64,000 bases of DNA from Mesostigma viride (Eukaryota; Streptophyta; Mesostigmatophyceae; Mesostigmatales; Mesostigmataceae): assembly GCA_009746045.1 (NCBI GenBank), contig RPFO01000127.1:986050-1050049 (forward strand). Direction: 5' to 3'. Positions 43,901-53,556 of the stretch are shown piece by piece. Every line of letters begins with the position of its first letter. The stretch's first letter is position 1. A model generated the notes under the pieces. It was not told where the DNA came from, ran no database searches, and saw only the letters and a list, made by a program, of their open reading frames with translations. Made by a program: the position numbers and the translations under genes.

Positions 43901-44400
43901 AACCCATTTGCATGGAGCTGTATGTGGATAGCTCAATGGACAGCAGGCAGGTCTCCAAGGTCAGGGGCAGGGCTGCAGGGCTCTTTGTGCTCAGACAGGA
44001 AGGCCTGGGGAGTTTGGTGAGCTGGTTTAGTCGCCTGCACAAACGGGTGGCTGTCAGCAGTGATGTGGCAGAATGCAGGGCTATTTGTGAAGGCATTCAC
44101 ACAAGCCTTTATCTGAAGGAGTTGCTTCATCAGATGACTTCTAACACTCCTTGGCCACTTCAGGTTACCACTCTTCTAAAAACAGACTCCATGGGGATGG
44201 TGCAGTTTGTGCACAGGCAGATGGCCAGAAGTAGGGACTTGGATTATCTCCTTCTTAAGGAGTTGTCCTCCTTGGCCAATATTGAGCATATCCCTGGGGT
44301 TGACAATCCTGCTGATGCTTTGACCAAGCTAGTGCAGAAGGCAGCAGTGCAATACAAGGTTCTTCAGTCTCTGATGGACCCATCTCAGCAAGCTGTCTAA
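40915..44400 (+). CDS. pol: pol of the LTR element: integrase-protease-RT-RNase H
   Basis: 1161 codons from ATG. Integrase: an HHCC-like start (H104, H109, C137, C139), then D164 (CDIQHI), D216 (VDMQF) and E246 (AIERAIQ), and a C-terminal SWSPGVV segment to about residue 390. Protease-like: LEVDTNSQVSIIG (D500, DTN instead of DTG/DSG) and PALLGQNFL at about 562-570. RT: VVIDFKRAFLEG (D765), GLRSSPIIW, PVDPCLFLG and LHGDDLHL (D861, D862). RNase H: ELYVDSS (D1005), SWFSRLHKRVAVSSDVAEC (E1053), KTDSMG (D1091) and NPADALTK. Motifs outside integrase and protease are Copia-like. The frame is uninterrupted. The domain order and the GDD box differ from ordinary Copia. Confidence 0.93.
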   Translation: MKTSLTADAAVSMSDPMHPRAGHEGGPLILRETNVQPQRGVKASGGMHVVPAGGPGVGHEQGDSGSESEQDGSQHGDAGQPDSTVLTVPGTASSVYQELGARIHNMFGHATSLSNNFAFRMGRAPLLKACQQAASRCKCQLSSNKPRKSHAKALPQSIGDLQCDIQHIRGMQLLVCVDRYTKYKVLEHLPSMKNRYLLAALQNVRAKFPTTRIQVDMQFQHLKGDPTLPELLVTPREAHGQQGAIERAIQEVKKLIISEDWVPLSAPALVRSAWLRNVEQQLNSRVNFYYDGVAVSPMGLYHGLCPPHVLEGWKHAAHVTFAKLREKDRGWKMLEPQVGQKVLAWKEPSLYGKRGSWSPGVVTQVDEASHACLVSMEDEPKHVHRLSWSYVKPNLMNEGSQAQGSQDLQDFQVPGDITDATTTSVAGESVSPGQVAEVLVEQAARSTAGESTVKPKALTKPRGTSLAGLIGALQRAKKQPKVAKLRWHGNLGLDTALEVDTNSQVSIIGTRAAAGYSMSEPSYQFVSDFSGGVHVKVLGEVFIPILGQDTAFCVLEGYQGPALLGQNFLCQDGVVITSSLLTKEGAGQVPLINFRTTHLSRAVTRTVKRVQVCQGQEPLVDDLILPAASHPSSLGIGPHSLAGHSPINYQGLVKLMSSPIMCPQVTLGLIKSGEDWISKKCVEPVNDLPPARRLLKLKFVIKMKEVDGVKVPHVRPVLNEFKGTGECTAEELYTPGMLHDTWRLLLCVFLGLLNKGLDYGSVVIDFKRAFLEGDADVAQEKWEGKTPFYVRVPAVWKRDIHTEFLKILKGLEGLRSSPIIWRETLNRFLKEHCNLKVSPVDPCLFLGQWEGLPVYASLHGDDLHLIAPTSWLKELISIIKSKFPLGREQWQVENEPLLFVGMEATLVKKGGEWRMLLVGGNDYQETLISKLPPTITQALCPMVRGMVAWVAGISRPDLMVIARLPDDMLVELGSAKVADQVRASSGILLSAVDLSQPICMELYVDSSMDSRQVSKVRGRAAGLFVLRQEGLGSLVSWFSRLHKRVAVSSDVAECRAICEGIHTSLYLKELLHQMTSNTPWPLQVTTLLKTDSMGMVQFVHRQMARSRDLDYLLLKELSSLANIEHIPGVDNPADALTKLVQKAAVQYKVLQSLMDPSQQAV

Positions 44401-45348
44401 GCTGGTGCATGGTTATAGGGCATTGGAGAGCAGATTGTGTGGTAGTGTCAGCATTGTGACTGGCATAATACCTGTATTTTAGTCTGTACTAAGGCTCATG
44501 GACCATGGTACACTCACTCTGATTTTAATCAGGATACAGCCAGGTTTTGGCTGGGGTTCATGCTGTTGACTACACAAGGTTGACAGGTCCATTACAGACC
44601 ATGTATTCTATTTTAAAAGAAATGTATATTTGTACATACTTCTCACAATGGTCTGGGAACCTTTATTCTGGGGTTTATAGGGCGGGGTTCGATTCCCTGG
44701 TATTATGTTTCTACAAGCTGGCCTGTTCAGGTGTTTGCCTGTTCAGACTTCCCTAGTTCCCCAGGGCAGGATTTAATTGTTGCCTATGTGTTTCATTTTG
44801 TCATTTGTTTGCTGTGGCAGTTTACCATCTGGCAAGTAGACGGGCGCCGTAAGACGGGCGCCAATAGACCCCTGTTGAGAGAATGACAGGCAAACTATTG
44901 TAATACGCCTTACTTTGTCAAGTGGTATTTTAATTGTCATGGATTTATTGTACTTATATTGAATATGTACTGGGTTTTATGGGATTAGTATCTGGGATTA
45001 ATGTAACTCACCGCCAGAAGGTCATTGTACTGGAGGCTCTACCGAGGTGATGGGATTAATTCCTGGAGAAGACCTCATAGAATTAACCTGTATGTATTTA
45101 ATTTTGTGTGCTTCTAATATCTGGTGGTACTCTGTAATGCCACTTCCATAGGTTTTCTCCATTTCTCATGAAATGGTTTTCCCTGTGGCAGATCTGTTTC
45201 TTTTCCAGTTCCTTAAAAGAAAGGGCTGGGGGAATGGCATTGGCCATTAAAGACATCTGTTCAAGCTTCAAGCTGGAGTGAAGGACATTTCAAGCTACTT
45301 CAAGGGTCCCTGGCAGGGGATGTGACCCTAAAGAAAAGAAGGGATTGG
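44401..45348 (+). other. Long non-coding 3' region of the LTR element
   Basis: 950 bp between the pol stop and the 3' LTR without a supported ORF. A GACGGGCGCC direct repeat occurs at about 44838-44862. Confidence 0.6.
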
Positions 45349-45965
45349 AGTTAACGTAAAGGATTTACGTTAGATGGATAGAGATTGTTACGCTCTTTCC
45401 AACGGCACCTTGAACGCCTCATTTGGTTAAGGAACGTAAAAGTTATGACGTTTCCTAGGCTGTGCCGACAGTACCCGGCGCGCCACTGTGGGCGCGTACG
45501 GACACAGGATGTACAAGTGTCACTTTGATAGTCCGCAGGACGTTGACAGGACTTGTACAGGACTTGATGGTCAATTGATAGGTAGGCGCACTGTAGCGCG
45601 CCAGGACCTATGAGACAATTGATGCTGACTAGTGTACGGATAGGTCCACAGGACTAGCCGTATGGACAATTGATAGATCTGCGCGCCAAAGGCGTGCCAG
45701 AGTCTGTGTAATCAATTGATTGACAGTTCAGCTGTGACAGTGCAGCTGAATACTTGGACGCGTCCCTAGTAAGCTATATGAGTGACTTGGTCACACCGGG
45801 ACGCTAGTTCTTGCGTGCACGTTCTCTTGGCACTGCGACCCTGTCGTCTGTGCTGCGTGCAGTCTTGGAAGTGACGTGACTTACGTCTGTGTTTCCTGAT
45901 TGTTAATAAAGGCAACTTCCTGCAAGAACCATGGCGGAATTCGTGGCATTCTTACCCTCACAACT
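45349..45965 (+). repeat. 3' LTR
   Basis: I read it as identical to the 5' LTR over 617 bp; AATAAA is at 45905-45910. It is preceded by the purine-rich tract at about 45328-45346. Confidence 0.95.
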
Positions 45966-45970
45966 CTTGT

Positions 45971-46132
45971 TACTATGATATGCTCACATGGGTCGCCGAT
46001 ATTGGTAAATTGCACTCACACGGAACTTGCCGGATCGTCTATCGTGTCCGATTGCTGCTGTGGCATGCCTCGTGGCATGAAGGAGAAAGGGGTTCTATGC
46101 CCTTTCTTCCTGTTGTGCACACATGCAATTAA
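45971..46132 (+). mobile_element. LINE family B ORF1-unit 3' UTR, continued after the LTR element
   Basis: Parallels 50716-50880 (GCTCACATGGGTC, TTGCCGGATCGT, GTGGCATGCCT, GGCATGAAGGAGA), closing the interrupted unit that began at 36045. Confidence 0.8.
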
Positions 46133-48069
46133 TTAGGAACATGACTCCGTTGGGCCCTGAGAAGGGGCATACTAGTATGGCCTTTACTGATACAGTCTGG
46201 GCTACTTCCTGCAAGGGTATAGTAGGATGTAAACTACACCCGCTCTATAGGTGCACCAAGGGCACCTGCACCACCGTGCATGATCGATCTATCAGAGCCC
46301 AGCCCAACTAAGGGGGGCCCGTCATTGATGGGGTGCATGGAAGATCAGCATGGATATATACAGAAGCTAGGGCATGGCGTCTCGGGCGGAGAGTAGCCGT
46401 CTCTGCGTAGGCACAGCATAACTAAATAAGTAAAGCCAGGCATCATCTGGTGTGTGGCGCGTCATGGGCACACATGTACATGACTACTAAATTAAGGGCA
46501 TGAGGCAGCTGGTATAGTGCCTGTAGTAGGCCGGCGTGCATGTATGTAAAATGTACAAGGCCACGGCCTAACTATGCTACACTACAACTGCGGCTGTATT
46601 CCCCTAAGCTGCATGGGGCGTCTGGGGTCGCTGGGGCCGGGGGTGTCGCGGGGGTCGCTGGGGCCGGGGGTTTCGCGGGGGTCGCGTGCCATGCATGCAG
46701 GGCTTGTGGCCGACGTAGATGGCCGCCCCCTTCCAGTACACCGGCTGCCCCACCTTGGTCTGCCGGAGCTGGAGGTAGGTCAGCCATGCATATAGCTCCC
46801 GTCGCCGGTGTTGCTGCGCCAGGGTCAAGTCATCGTCCATGCAGGGTGAAGGGAGTCTTCTCGAGCCGCTTGCGGCGTCTGAGAAAAGAAATATTGTCCG
46901 CCGGGTGAGAAGAAGCGGGGGCGCCCCTGCCTTATACCCCGCGCGCGGGGAAGACCGTGCATGGGCAACCAGCTCAATCTCAACAGTATAAGTCCCATGC
47001 ATGCGACCAAGGTGGATTTCTCTCTCAAACGCACATGCAAGCTTTTCGGAATTCTCACCTTCCACCATGCAGGGCGAAGTTCTTGACGATGACGTTGAGG
47101 CTGCGCTTGGCGAGCTCGGCCTCCTCGCGGAGCTAGGTCGAGCGTCTGCTGCTGGAGCTGTACGTGCTGCGACGGCGGAGGTCAGTGGTGGAGGTGGTGT
47201 GCTGTCCGCCCAGGTCGGGAGCTAGGGGAGGAGCATCACCAGCCAGGCCAGCTGGCTTGGCGGCAACTGATGTCCGGCCTTCACCGCCTGGACGGTGATG
47301 CCTGCGGTGTTTTGCAGGCACTGATCCGATGGCGATGGCCGGTTGTCCTGGAGGCGCTGGTTGATGTCGCGGAGCTGGGCGGTGATGGAGTTGGTGGAGG
47401 CGGAGGGGGGGCGGTGGGGGGGGAGGCGAGGAGGGTGGCGGTGGCGGTGGGGATGGCGGGGAGCTCAGCAGCCAGCGTGCGGCCCACAGCTGCCACATCT
47501 GCTGCTACTAGGGGCGTCACGTGCTGTGAGAGGGCTTCTTGGAGGTGGAGGAGGAAGGTGGATTCGGTCAAGGGGATCGAGGGGTTCCAGAGGTCCACGG
47601 CAGAGCGCTGAAGGATGGAAAAGAGGGCGGCGAGCTGAAGGTACGTGCGGTCGGGACCAGCCAGACAGGTCAGGTCCGCGGTGAGAAAACTGGCCGTCAG
47701 ACTGGCCGTGGAGGCATTGAACGGATGGCGTTGGAGGCGCTGGCACAGGACTGTCAAGAAGGGAGGCATACGACCCATAAAACACGAGCTCCAGTATCCG
47801 GATGGCGGGCCATGCAGTCGAAATGGCCGGTTCTGTGGACGCCGAAGGTGGAGAATAACTCGGCAACGTCAAAGTCGTTCTCAGACCAGCTGAGGTTCGG
47901 CTGGACGGCTGCGTTTGGGTTCAGGCGATGCAGAAGGCGAGGCATGAAGCCCGGGAGGTTTCGAGGCGAGACCACCAGTGCGCGACTAGTGTCACCGCTG
48001 CCTGCCGGACCTGAGGGCGAAGCTGCAGCCGGAGCTGCAGACGTATTTTCAGCCTTCATCAGAGCCTAG
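46133..48069 (-). mobile_element. LINE ORF1-type unit (family D), antisense, decayed
   Basis: From right to left on the minus strand: an N-terminal part (48069-47465, MKAENTSAAPAAAS then DVAELFSTFGVH), a Pro/Ser-rich middle, and a C-terminal part with MDDDLTLAQQHRRREL and KVGQPVYWKGAAIYV (46870-46690). A 3' UTR shared with 18.6 and 53.6 kb follows, ending in the ACTCCGTTGGG hairpin and an AATTAATT tail at about 46128-46136. No ORF2 follows. Confidence 0.65.
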
Positions 48070-48279
48070 CGCACCGCCAGGCTGCGTTGCGTCGAGGAGA
48101 TTTTGCTCGTCATATATTGCGTAATAGCTTCGGAAAATTATATCAGCGTGTGCGTCTTAGAAAGACGAAGCGATTGTGATGTTCACGGCCGAATTTGGTG
48201 CCCAAATGTGAAAGTTATGAGGTCCGCCGTCAGCCATGCCGCTATACCTCGTCGGGCTCGTGACTCGTGGCTCGTGGCA

Positions 48280-48500
48280 CATGTACAGGGATTAAAAGCA
48301 TTTTGGTGCTCCGTGACTCCCCATAATTAACGGGAGCACGGGTTTAATTAATTAATTAATTAATTAATTAATGGTGCCCTCTATGAAGCCCAATCAATGA
48401 GGGGCATGCTCCCGGCTGTTTTCTCCCCACGGGCCCCGCGGCTATAGAATGCGCAGGGTATAGTAGATAGAAGTCCGCAGGTGCAGGTTAGTAAAATTAA
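48280..48500 (+). mobile_element. LINE tail fragments (families B and A)
   Basis: GGTGCTCCGTGACTCC, GGGAGCACGGG and an eight-unit TTAA array at 48343-48372 are a bare family B terminus. A short family A piece (CCACGGGCCCCGCGG, AAGTCCGCAGGTG) follows. Confidence 0.6.
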
Positions 48501-48514
48501 ATTAATTAATTAAT

Positions 48515-49180
48515 TAATTAATTAATTAGACTCGTGCTCCCGTTGGGGAGTCACGGAGCATTAACCCCGATGGATGGATGGATGGGTGCTAACATTCCTA
48601 CCGGTCTAATCTATCTACATGGGCTACATACTACATCTATCTAACAGCATTCTAACTACAACAGCTATCTAGGCAGCCGCACGTTGCCCTAGGGGGAGCT
48701 ATCTGGCGTGCCTCCCGCGGGATTGCACACGCGGGCGCTTCCCCACTGGGGGGGGCTCGTTGTCCTCTATGACCTGGGCCCACTTGGCCTTGTCCATCAT
48801 CTTCTTCCAAATCACGGAGAGGCCTAGGCCCCCCATGTCCTCTACTAGCTGTTCTTTGAAGGTGCGGGCCTTGCGGCGTCTAACATCACTGGGCCCAGCC
48901 CACGTCAGGAGGTGCCGGCCAGGCTGGGCTGGTCGCAGTCCTGCGGGGGGGCCACGTGAGGTGTCTACCTGGTTGGTGCGAGCTAGGTGCCCTACTAGCT
49001 GCAGGCGGCATTGCTTAATGGTGCTGGTGATATAGGGCATATGCCCTGGTACAGGTCGATCCTCATTGCGGACATGAGCAGCATATCCTACTCTGAAAAT
49101 GGAACGCAGCATGCTGGTGACCGCGCCGTCCAGCTTGCGGGCCAGGTCGGCGGTGAGGGTCCACGTCTCGGCGCCAAAAT
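48515..49180 (-). mobile_element. LINE ORF2 C-terminal fragment with family B 3' terminus
   Basis: The minus frame 49112-48699 reads RLQLVGHLARTNQVDTS, GRHLLTWAGPSDVRRRKART, LVEDMGGLGLSVIWKKMMDK and ends SRGRHAR. The 3' UTR has (CCAT)n-like repeats, the CTCCCCAACGGGAG hairpin and (TTAA)n at 48500-48531. Confidence 0.75.
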
Positions 49181-49184
49181 TAAA

Positions 49185-49440
49185 TTAAATTATAACATGC
49201 CTCCGTTGGGAGATCATTTAGCACATATATCCTTGATGGGTGGGTGGAGTGGAGGAAGCCGCGTAATCGAACTATAACCTAACTCTAAGCTATATAGTCT
49301 AGAAAATCGTAACTACACTACTCAGCAAAACCGCCCTTCCTAGCTCGGGGGGGGGGCGGGGTGGCTTGCCCACAGGGGCTGGCGTGTGAGCCTGGACAAT
49401 CTTCTGCCACCGCTTCTTGTTCTGCATGGCGCAGTCCAAA
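49185..49440 (-). mobile_element. LINE family D tail with ORF2 C-terminus
   Basis: AAATTAAATTAAATT tail, CTCCGTTGGGAG hairpin and, further right, antisense codons for QNKKRWQKIVQAHTPAPVGK. Related to plus-strand 18430-18540. Confidence 0.5.
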
Positions 49441-50975
49441 GAAGGGAGAGAGAGTGGATGCGGATGTGTTCAAACTGGGCTGGGACCACTAGGTCGGCCA
49501 GCAACATCTGGGTGTAGTTCATGGCATGCAGGTTTAGAACTTTGGAACGCACTCAACGCCCCAGCCCCCGCACAGCCGGCAGCCCCATCGGCTTCCTCCC
49601 TCTGCAAGGATGACATCCGCGCAGTGCTGGAGGAGCACGTGACCTGCATGGCCGCTGGCCGAGAAGATGACCTCGCTGAACACCACACTCAACACGGTCG
49701 AGGCCCGGGTCTCCAACGTGGAAACCAAGGTCGTCCACAAGCTACAACCACAGTTCACGGCGCTACACACCGCGGCGCAGGCTTCGGAAACGCATGCTGC
49801 ACTTGTCTCTCGCCTTAACCAGGTGGATCGGCAAGTGCGGCGTGCTCATGAAGAAGCTAGCTTGAGGCCATCACCGCCCACACCGAGGCCCTGGCCACAC
49901 AGTTCCCAAAGCTAGCGGAGCAGACGGCCACCATTGCCTCCCAGCCACCCGGCCCGGCAGGATGCTGGTGACCTCCCGCTCTCCTACGCGGACCTGCTGC
50001 GGACAGCGACCGCCTCCACCACCGACGCCATCGCCACGAAGCTCCAGGAGCTGGAGGACCACCGCCAGGCCCAGCAACGGGAGGTCACCGATCGCGCTCG
50101 CCGCGAGTGCCGAGTGGTGCTACGTCGCTTCCCCCAGAAGCCAGGTGAGACGTCAACCTCCCTTGCTGACGAGATCAAGAACCAGCTTCTTACCCTCATG
50201 GGCCTGGTAGGTGAGGTAGAACTGCGTGGGTGCCACCGCCTTCCCCACTCACGGGACAAGGCGGCCACCCCACCAGTCCTGCTCACCTTCCTCTCCCCTG
50301 AGGATCGATAAGCAGCGGTTCCTCTCTCGTCGCAAGCGGTTGCACGACCTCACACCTGGACGCTGGATGACGACCTAACCCCCGCTCAGCAACAGCAGCG
50401 ACGCGACCTGTGGCCGGAATACCTCCGCCATAAGCAGGACCCCCAGAAGCCCAAGGTGTACTGGAGGGGCGGGGACCTGATGATCAACCACAAGATGTGG
50501 ACGCCCGGCCCCAGCGGGCTAGAATAGCAATAGCCCTAGCTTGTAACCATTGGAGTCACTGTCGCTAAGGCAGCCATGCCTAGAATGTTTGCCTAGCTGT
50601 GCCAACACACCTAGTCACCTGCCGCCAACGCACGGTACACAACCAGCCATAGCCTTAGCCTAGTTCTAGTACAGCCATGCTACGCCCTGGCTATGTTCAG
50701 ATTACTTGCCCACGCTCCTTGCTATGACATGCTCACATGGGTCTTATTGCACCCACAGTTTGCCGGATCGTTAGCCTGTCCTTTTAGCTAGCCGCGCCCG
50801 ATTGCAGCTGTGGCATGCCTTTGGCATGAAGGAGACTGGGGGTCTCTGCCCTTTCTCCTGTAGTGCACACACAGGGATTAAAAGCACTTCGGTGCTCCGT
50901 GATAGCTCCCCAACGGGAGCACGAGTTTAATTAATTAATTAATTAATTAATTAATTAATTAATTAATTAATGCAG
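49441..50975 (+). mobile_element. LINE ORF1-type unit (family B) with 3' hairpin and (TTAA)n tail, no ORF2
   Basis: Coiled-coil part (CKDDIRAVLEEHV to RLNQVDRQVRRAHEE), then the RRM-like part RECRVVLRRFPQKPGET, SLADEIKNQLLTLMGLVGE, ELRGCHRLPHS and the end KVYWRGGDLMINHKMW. It is frameshifted near 49660, 49870 and 50305. The 3' UTR 50526-50930 ends with GTGCTCCGTG/GGGAGCAC and a TTAA array to 50970. It holds the empty site for the LTR element, at about 50711-50716. Confidence 0.8.
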
Positions 50976-52260
50976 GTTTACCTATAGCTTCCTGGGAAAT
51001 TATGTCCTTGGGGCCAGGCCAGGTCAAAATATGCCACCCTGCATGGTTGGCCAAGCCGCTGCAGGGGCCGGCCAGACCAATGGCGCCGGTGTCGACCTGG
51101 CTGGTGCGAGCAAGATGTCCTACAATTAATGCTATCCTACGTTGCCTAATCTCGTCCGAAATACGAGGCATACATACCCTGATACAAAGACTCTAATGAC
51201 CTACGCTTGGAAAACCCTACGTTCAGGACCTGTCGGAGCATCATTCAATCCTGTAAAACGTGCCGTCTAGCTTAGCTGCCAGTGTGTCTGGGAGTGTCCA
51301 CGCCTCGGCGCCATACGTGAGCACCGTGAGGATGAGGATCTTGAAGAGCATGCGCTTGCGGTGCTCGCCCAGGCCCTTCGAGCGCCAGTATAGGCCGGTG
51401 GTGAGCGAACGGAGCCTGGCCCAGGCCAGGCCGATGCGGATGTCCACAGGCGTCGGCGGTGTCATGCTGCACGGAGCATATGCTCCCCAACAGTTTGAAG
51501 AGGTCGCGGAACGGGACCTCCGTCCCGTCGAGCAGGCGCGGTGCCCAGCGGTGGGCGACTGGAGGCCCCAATCACCATCGCCTCAGTTTTGACACTAATC
51601 TCCAACCCCACCGCCCTCGCCTCGATCCAAGCCCAGACAGTCCAGCTAGGTCTGAATGTGCTCGGGGCGCGCGATGAGGGTGGTGTCGTCCGCATAAATC
51701 AGGTCGGCCAGGCGGTAGCCAGTCACTGCCAACCCCGCCGTGCTCGCGGTCGTTAAGGATGTTCAAGCCTGGCTCGAACTCCACTCGCACGTGCATGCCC
51801 CGGGCGCATGACGTGATCCGCGTCGACAATAATGAACAGGTATGGGGACGTACAGGACACACCCTTGCCACACGTACCCCGTGGTGAAGGGGGAATGGTG
51901 GGGTGGTGCCTTCCGCAGTCCGCACGGCTACTGCCTGTGAGCCCTCATACAGTCGACGAACTGAATGGCAGCAATAAACGCTCAGTGGTACCCGATCCAG
52001 AGCTAGGATGGCCCAAAGAGCCTCCCAGAGGACCGTGTCAAAGGCCTTTCAAGATATAGTCAACAAAAATGAAGACCAGCGGCGAACTGTCAGGGCAAAG
52101 GCGACGCACCTCCTCACCATCACCCGGCACGCGACAAACACAGCCACTGATGACAGACTGTGTTATACGACCACGACGGAAAACCATCTGAGACTCACCC
52201 AGGTGTGGGTCCAGCGCGGCCAGCGTGGAGCCTATGCAGCATCATGCGCATGATCGAAGA
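50975..52260 (-). mobile_element. LINE ORF2 RT fragment, antisense
   Basis: On the minus strand: SPYLFIIV near 51830, GLEISVKTEAMVIG at 51590, PVDIRIGLAWARLRSL then KRMLFKILILTVLTYGAEAW at 51450-51290, and IVGHLARTSQVDT near 51110. Multiple frameshifts. It lies tail-to-tail against the preceding ORF1 unit. Confidence 0.75.
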
Positions 52261-52329
52261 CCTTCAGCGCGGCGCTATATCTGGAGGCAGACACACGTAT
52301 AGTTAATTACCGGGGTCGATCAGCAGCAG

Positions 52330-53045
52330 AGCCCCTCTTGCATGACGCGGATGGCCGTCTGCCACTCAGCAGCCACGGAGGCTCGTCACTAGAGCAGGAC
52401 ACGGTTGCAGAACGCCAGCAGAAGATCCCTCAGCCACCGGGTCAGGGGTCTAGTTCAGCAGCTCAGCAGATCGAAAGGTGGTCGGCACCGACCCGCCGCG
52501 TCGTACCGCAAGCGAGCAATTAAGGGCGCCGTCCAGTTCCTTCAATTAGTGAAGGGGTGGACCACTCGAGGGTGCAGGTTATTGCCCCTGAGGTTATTGC
52601 CGCTGCCGGGTCATCCTCAGGCGCTTCGACGTGCAGCCGGGCCGGGGAGACCCCAGACTCTCTCCTTGAGGAGCTCAGGAGACAGGAACCAGCTCCTGGC
52701 ACGCATGAGGCTGCAACTAGGAATGACTCTGCAAGGCTGAGGGCGCCTATAGCAGCCTACCGCGCTCACCGGGACAAGGCTGGCCCCCCTCCAGTAGTCC
52801 TCCGACCAGTTCAGCGACATCGCAGCCCGCGAGTTCGGTTCCTCTCTCGCCGCAAGAAGCTGGCCGGCGAAGTCCCCCTGGTCGCTTGATGACGACCTGA
52901 TGCCAGCCCACCAGCAGCAACGCCGCGATCGAGCCCGCGACCAGTGCGCCCGGCCGACTACATACAGATCCGCCACAAGAACAGCCCCGAGAAGCCCCAA
53001 GTGTACTAGCTGCATGGCGGGGCGCCCCTGTAGCCGGGTCAACAA
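52330..53045 (+). mobile_element. Degenerate LINE ORF1 fragment
   Basis: Retains AGETPDSLLEELRRQ, a DKAGPPPVVL-like segment and VRFLSRRKKLAGE, the ORF1 RRM core, with frames broken on either side. Confidence 0.55.
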
Positions 53046-53049
53046 TTCA

Positions 53050-53165
53050 AACTGTGGAACTCCCCCCGGGAATATAGAGGCTCCCCCGGGATATAGATAG
53101 GCTCCCCCGGGATATAGGCTCCCCAGGGATATAGGCTCCCCAGGGATGTAGGCTGCATTCAAGCT
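53050..53165 (+). repeat. ~18-bp tandem repeat, 5 copies
   Basis: GGCTCCCCCGGGATATAG-type units with C/A variation. Confidence 0.75.
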
Positions 53166-53249
53166 AGTTGTCTAGATGGGGGCAATAGACAAAAACGGGA
53201 TAGCGCAAGGCACTTGGAGTGATATTAGTGAGCAGCGTTATAGTACCCA

Positions 53250-53350
53250 CTTTGGTAATTACTTTTCTAATGAGATTAGCCTAGTACGTACTCCATGCAT
53301 GGCATGCGCCCTATACACATGACACGCATGCAAGCCTACTTACTTACTGG
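53250..53350 (+). mobile_element. LINE family A 3' tail fragment
   Basis: TTTTCTAATGAGATTAGCC, GGCATGCGCC, GACACGCATGCAAG and CTTACTTACT, as at 25.7 and 37.1 kb. Confidence 0.55.
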
Positions 53351-53556
53351 TGTAGATAACTAGGGGATCTAGTTCCTAGTGAAGGTCGACCTTCATGTCA
53401 ACGTACAAAAAACTGTGGAAGCCCCCCCAGGGCTCACCCGGGATAGAGCTAGCCGTACAAGCTAGAGTTGCATGTACCTAGATGGGAGCAATTGGAATGG
53501 GACAACTTAGGCATCATTGCACGTCTTGGCGTAAAGTGCATGCCGATATTATAGTT

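Larger units (their letters stand above)
38140..45965 (+). mobile_element. Complete Copia-like LTR retrotransposon, 7.8 kb
   Basis: Bounded by 617-bp LTRs that read as identical, starting AGTT and ending AACT, with a 5-bp target duplication CTTGT at 38135-38139 and 45966-45970. Inside are an extra ORF, gag with a CCHC knuckle, and a pol with integrase, protease, RT and RNase H signatures in that order. A purine-rich tract (AAAGAAAAGAAGGGA) precedes the 3' LTR. No canonical TGG-type tRNA primer site follows the 5' LTR, so priming is unclear. It sits in the 3' UTR of a LINE ORF1 unit; the homologous site at about 50713 is empty. The identical LTRs imply very recent insertion. Confidence 0.95.

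Noticed and set aside
44680..44705. tRNA-like B box GGTTCGATTCC
   Set aside because: No matching A box, anticodon arm or acceptor stem around it; it lies in the non-coding 3' region of the LTR element.
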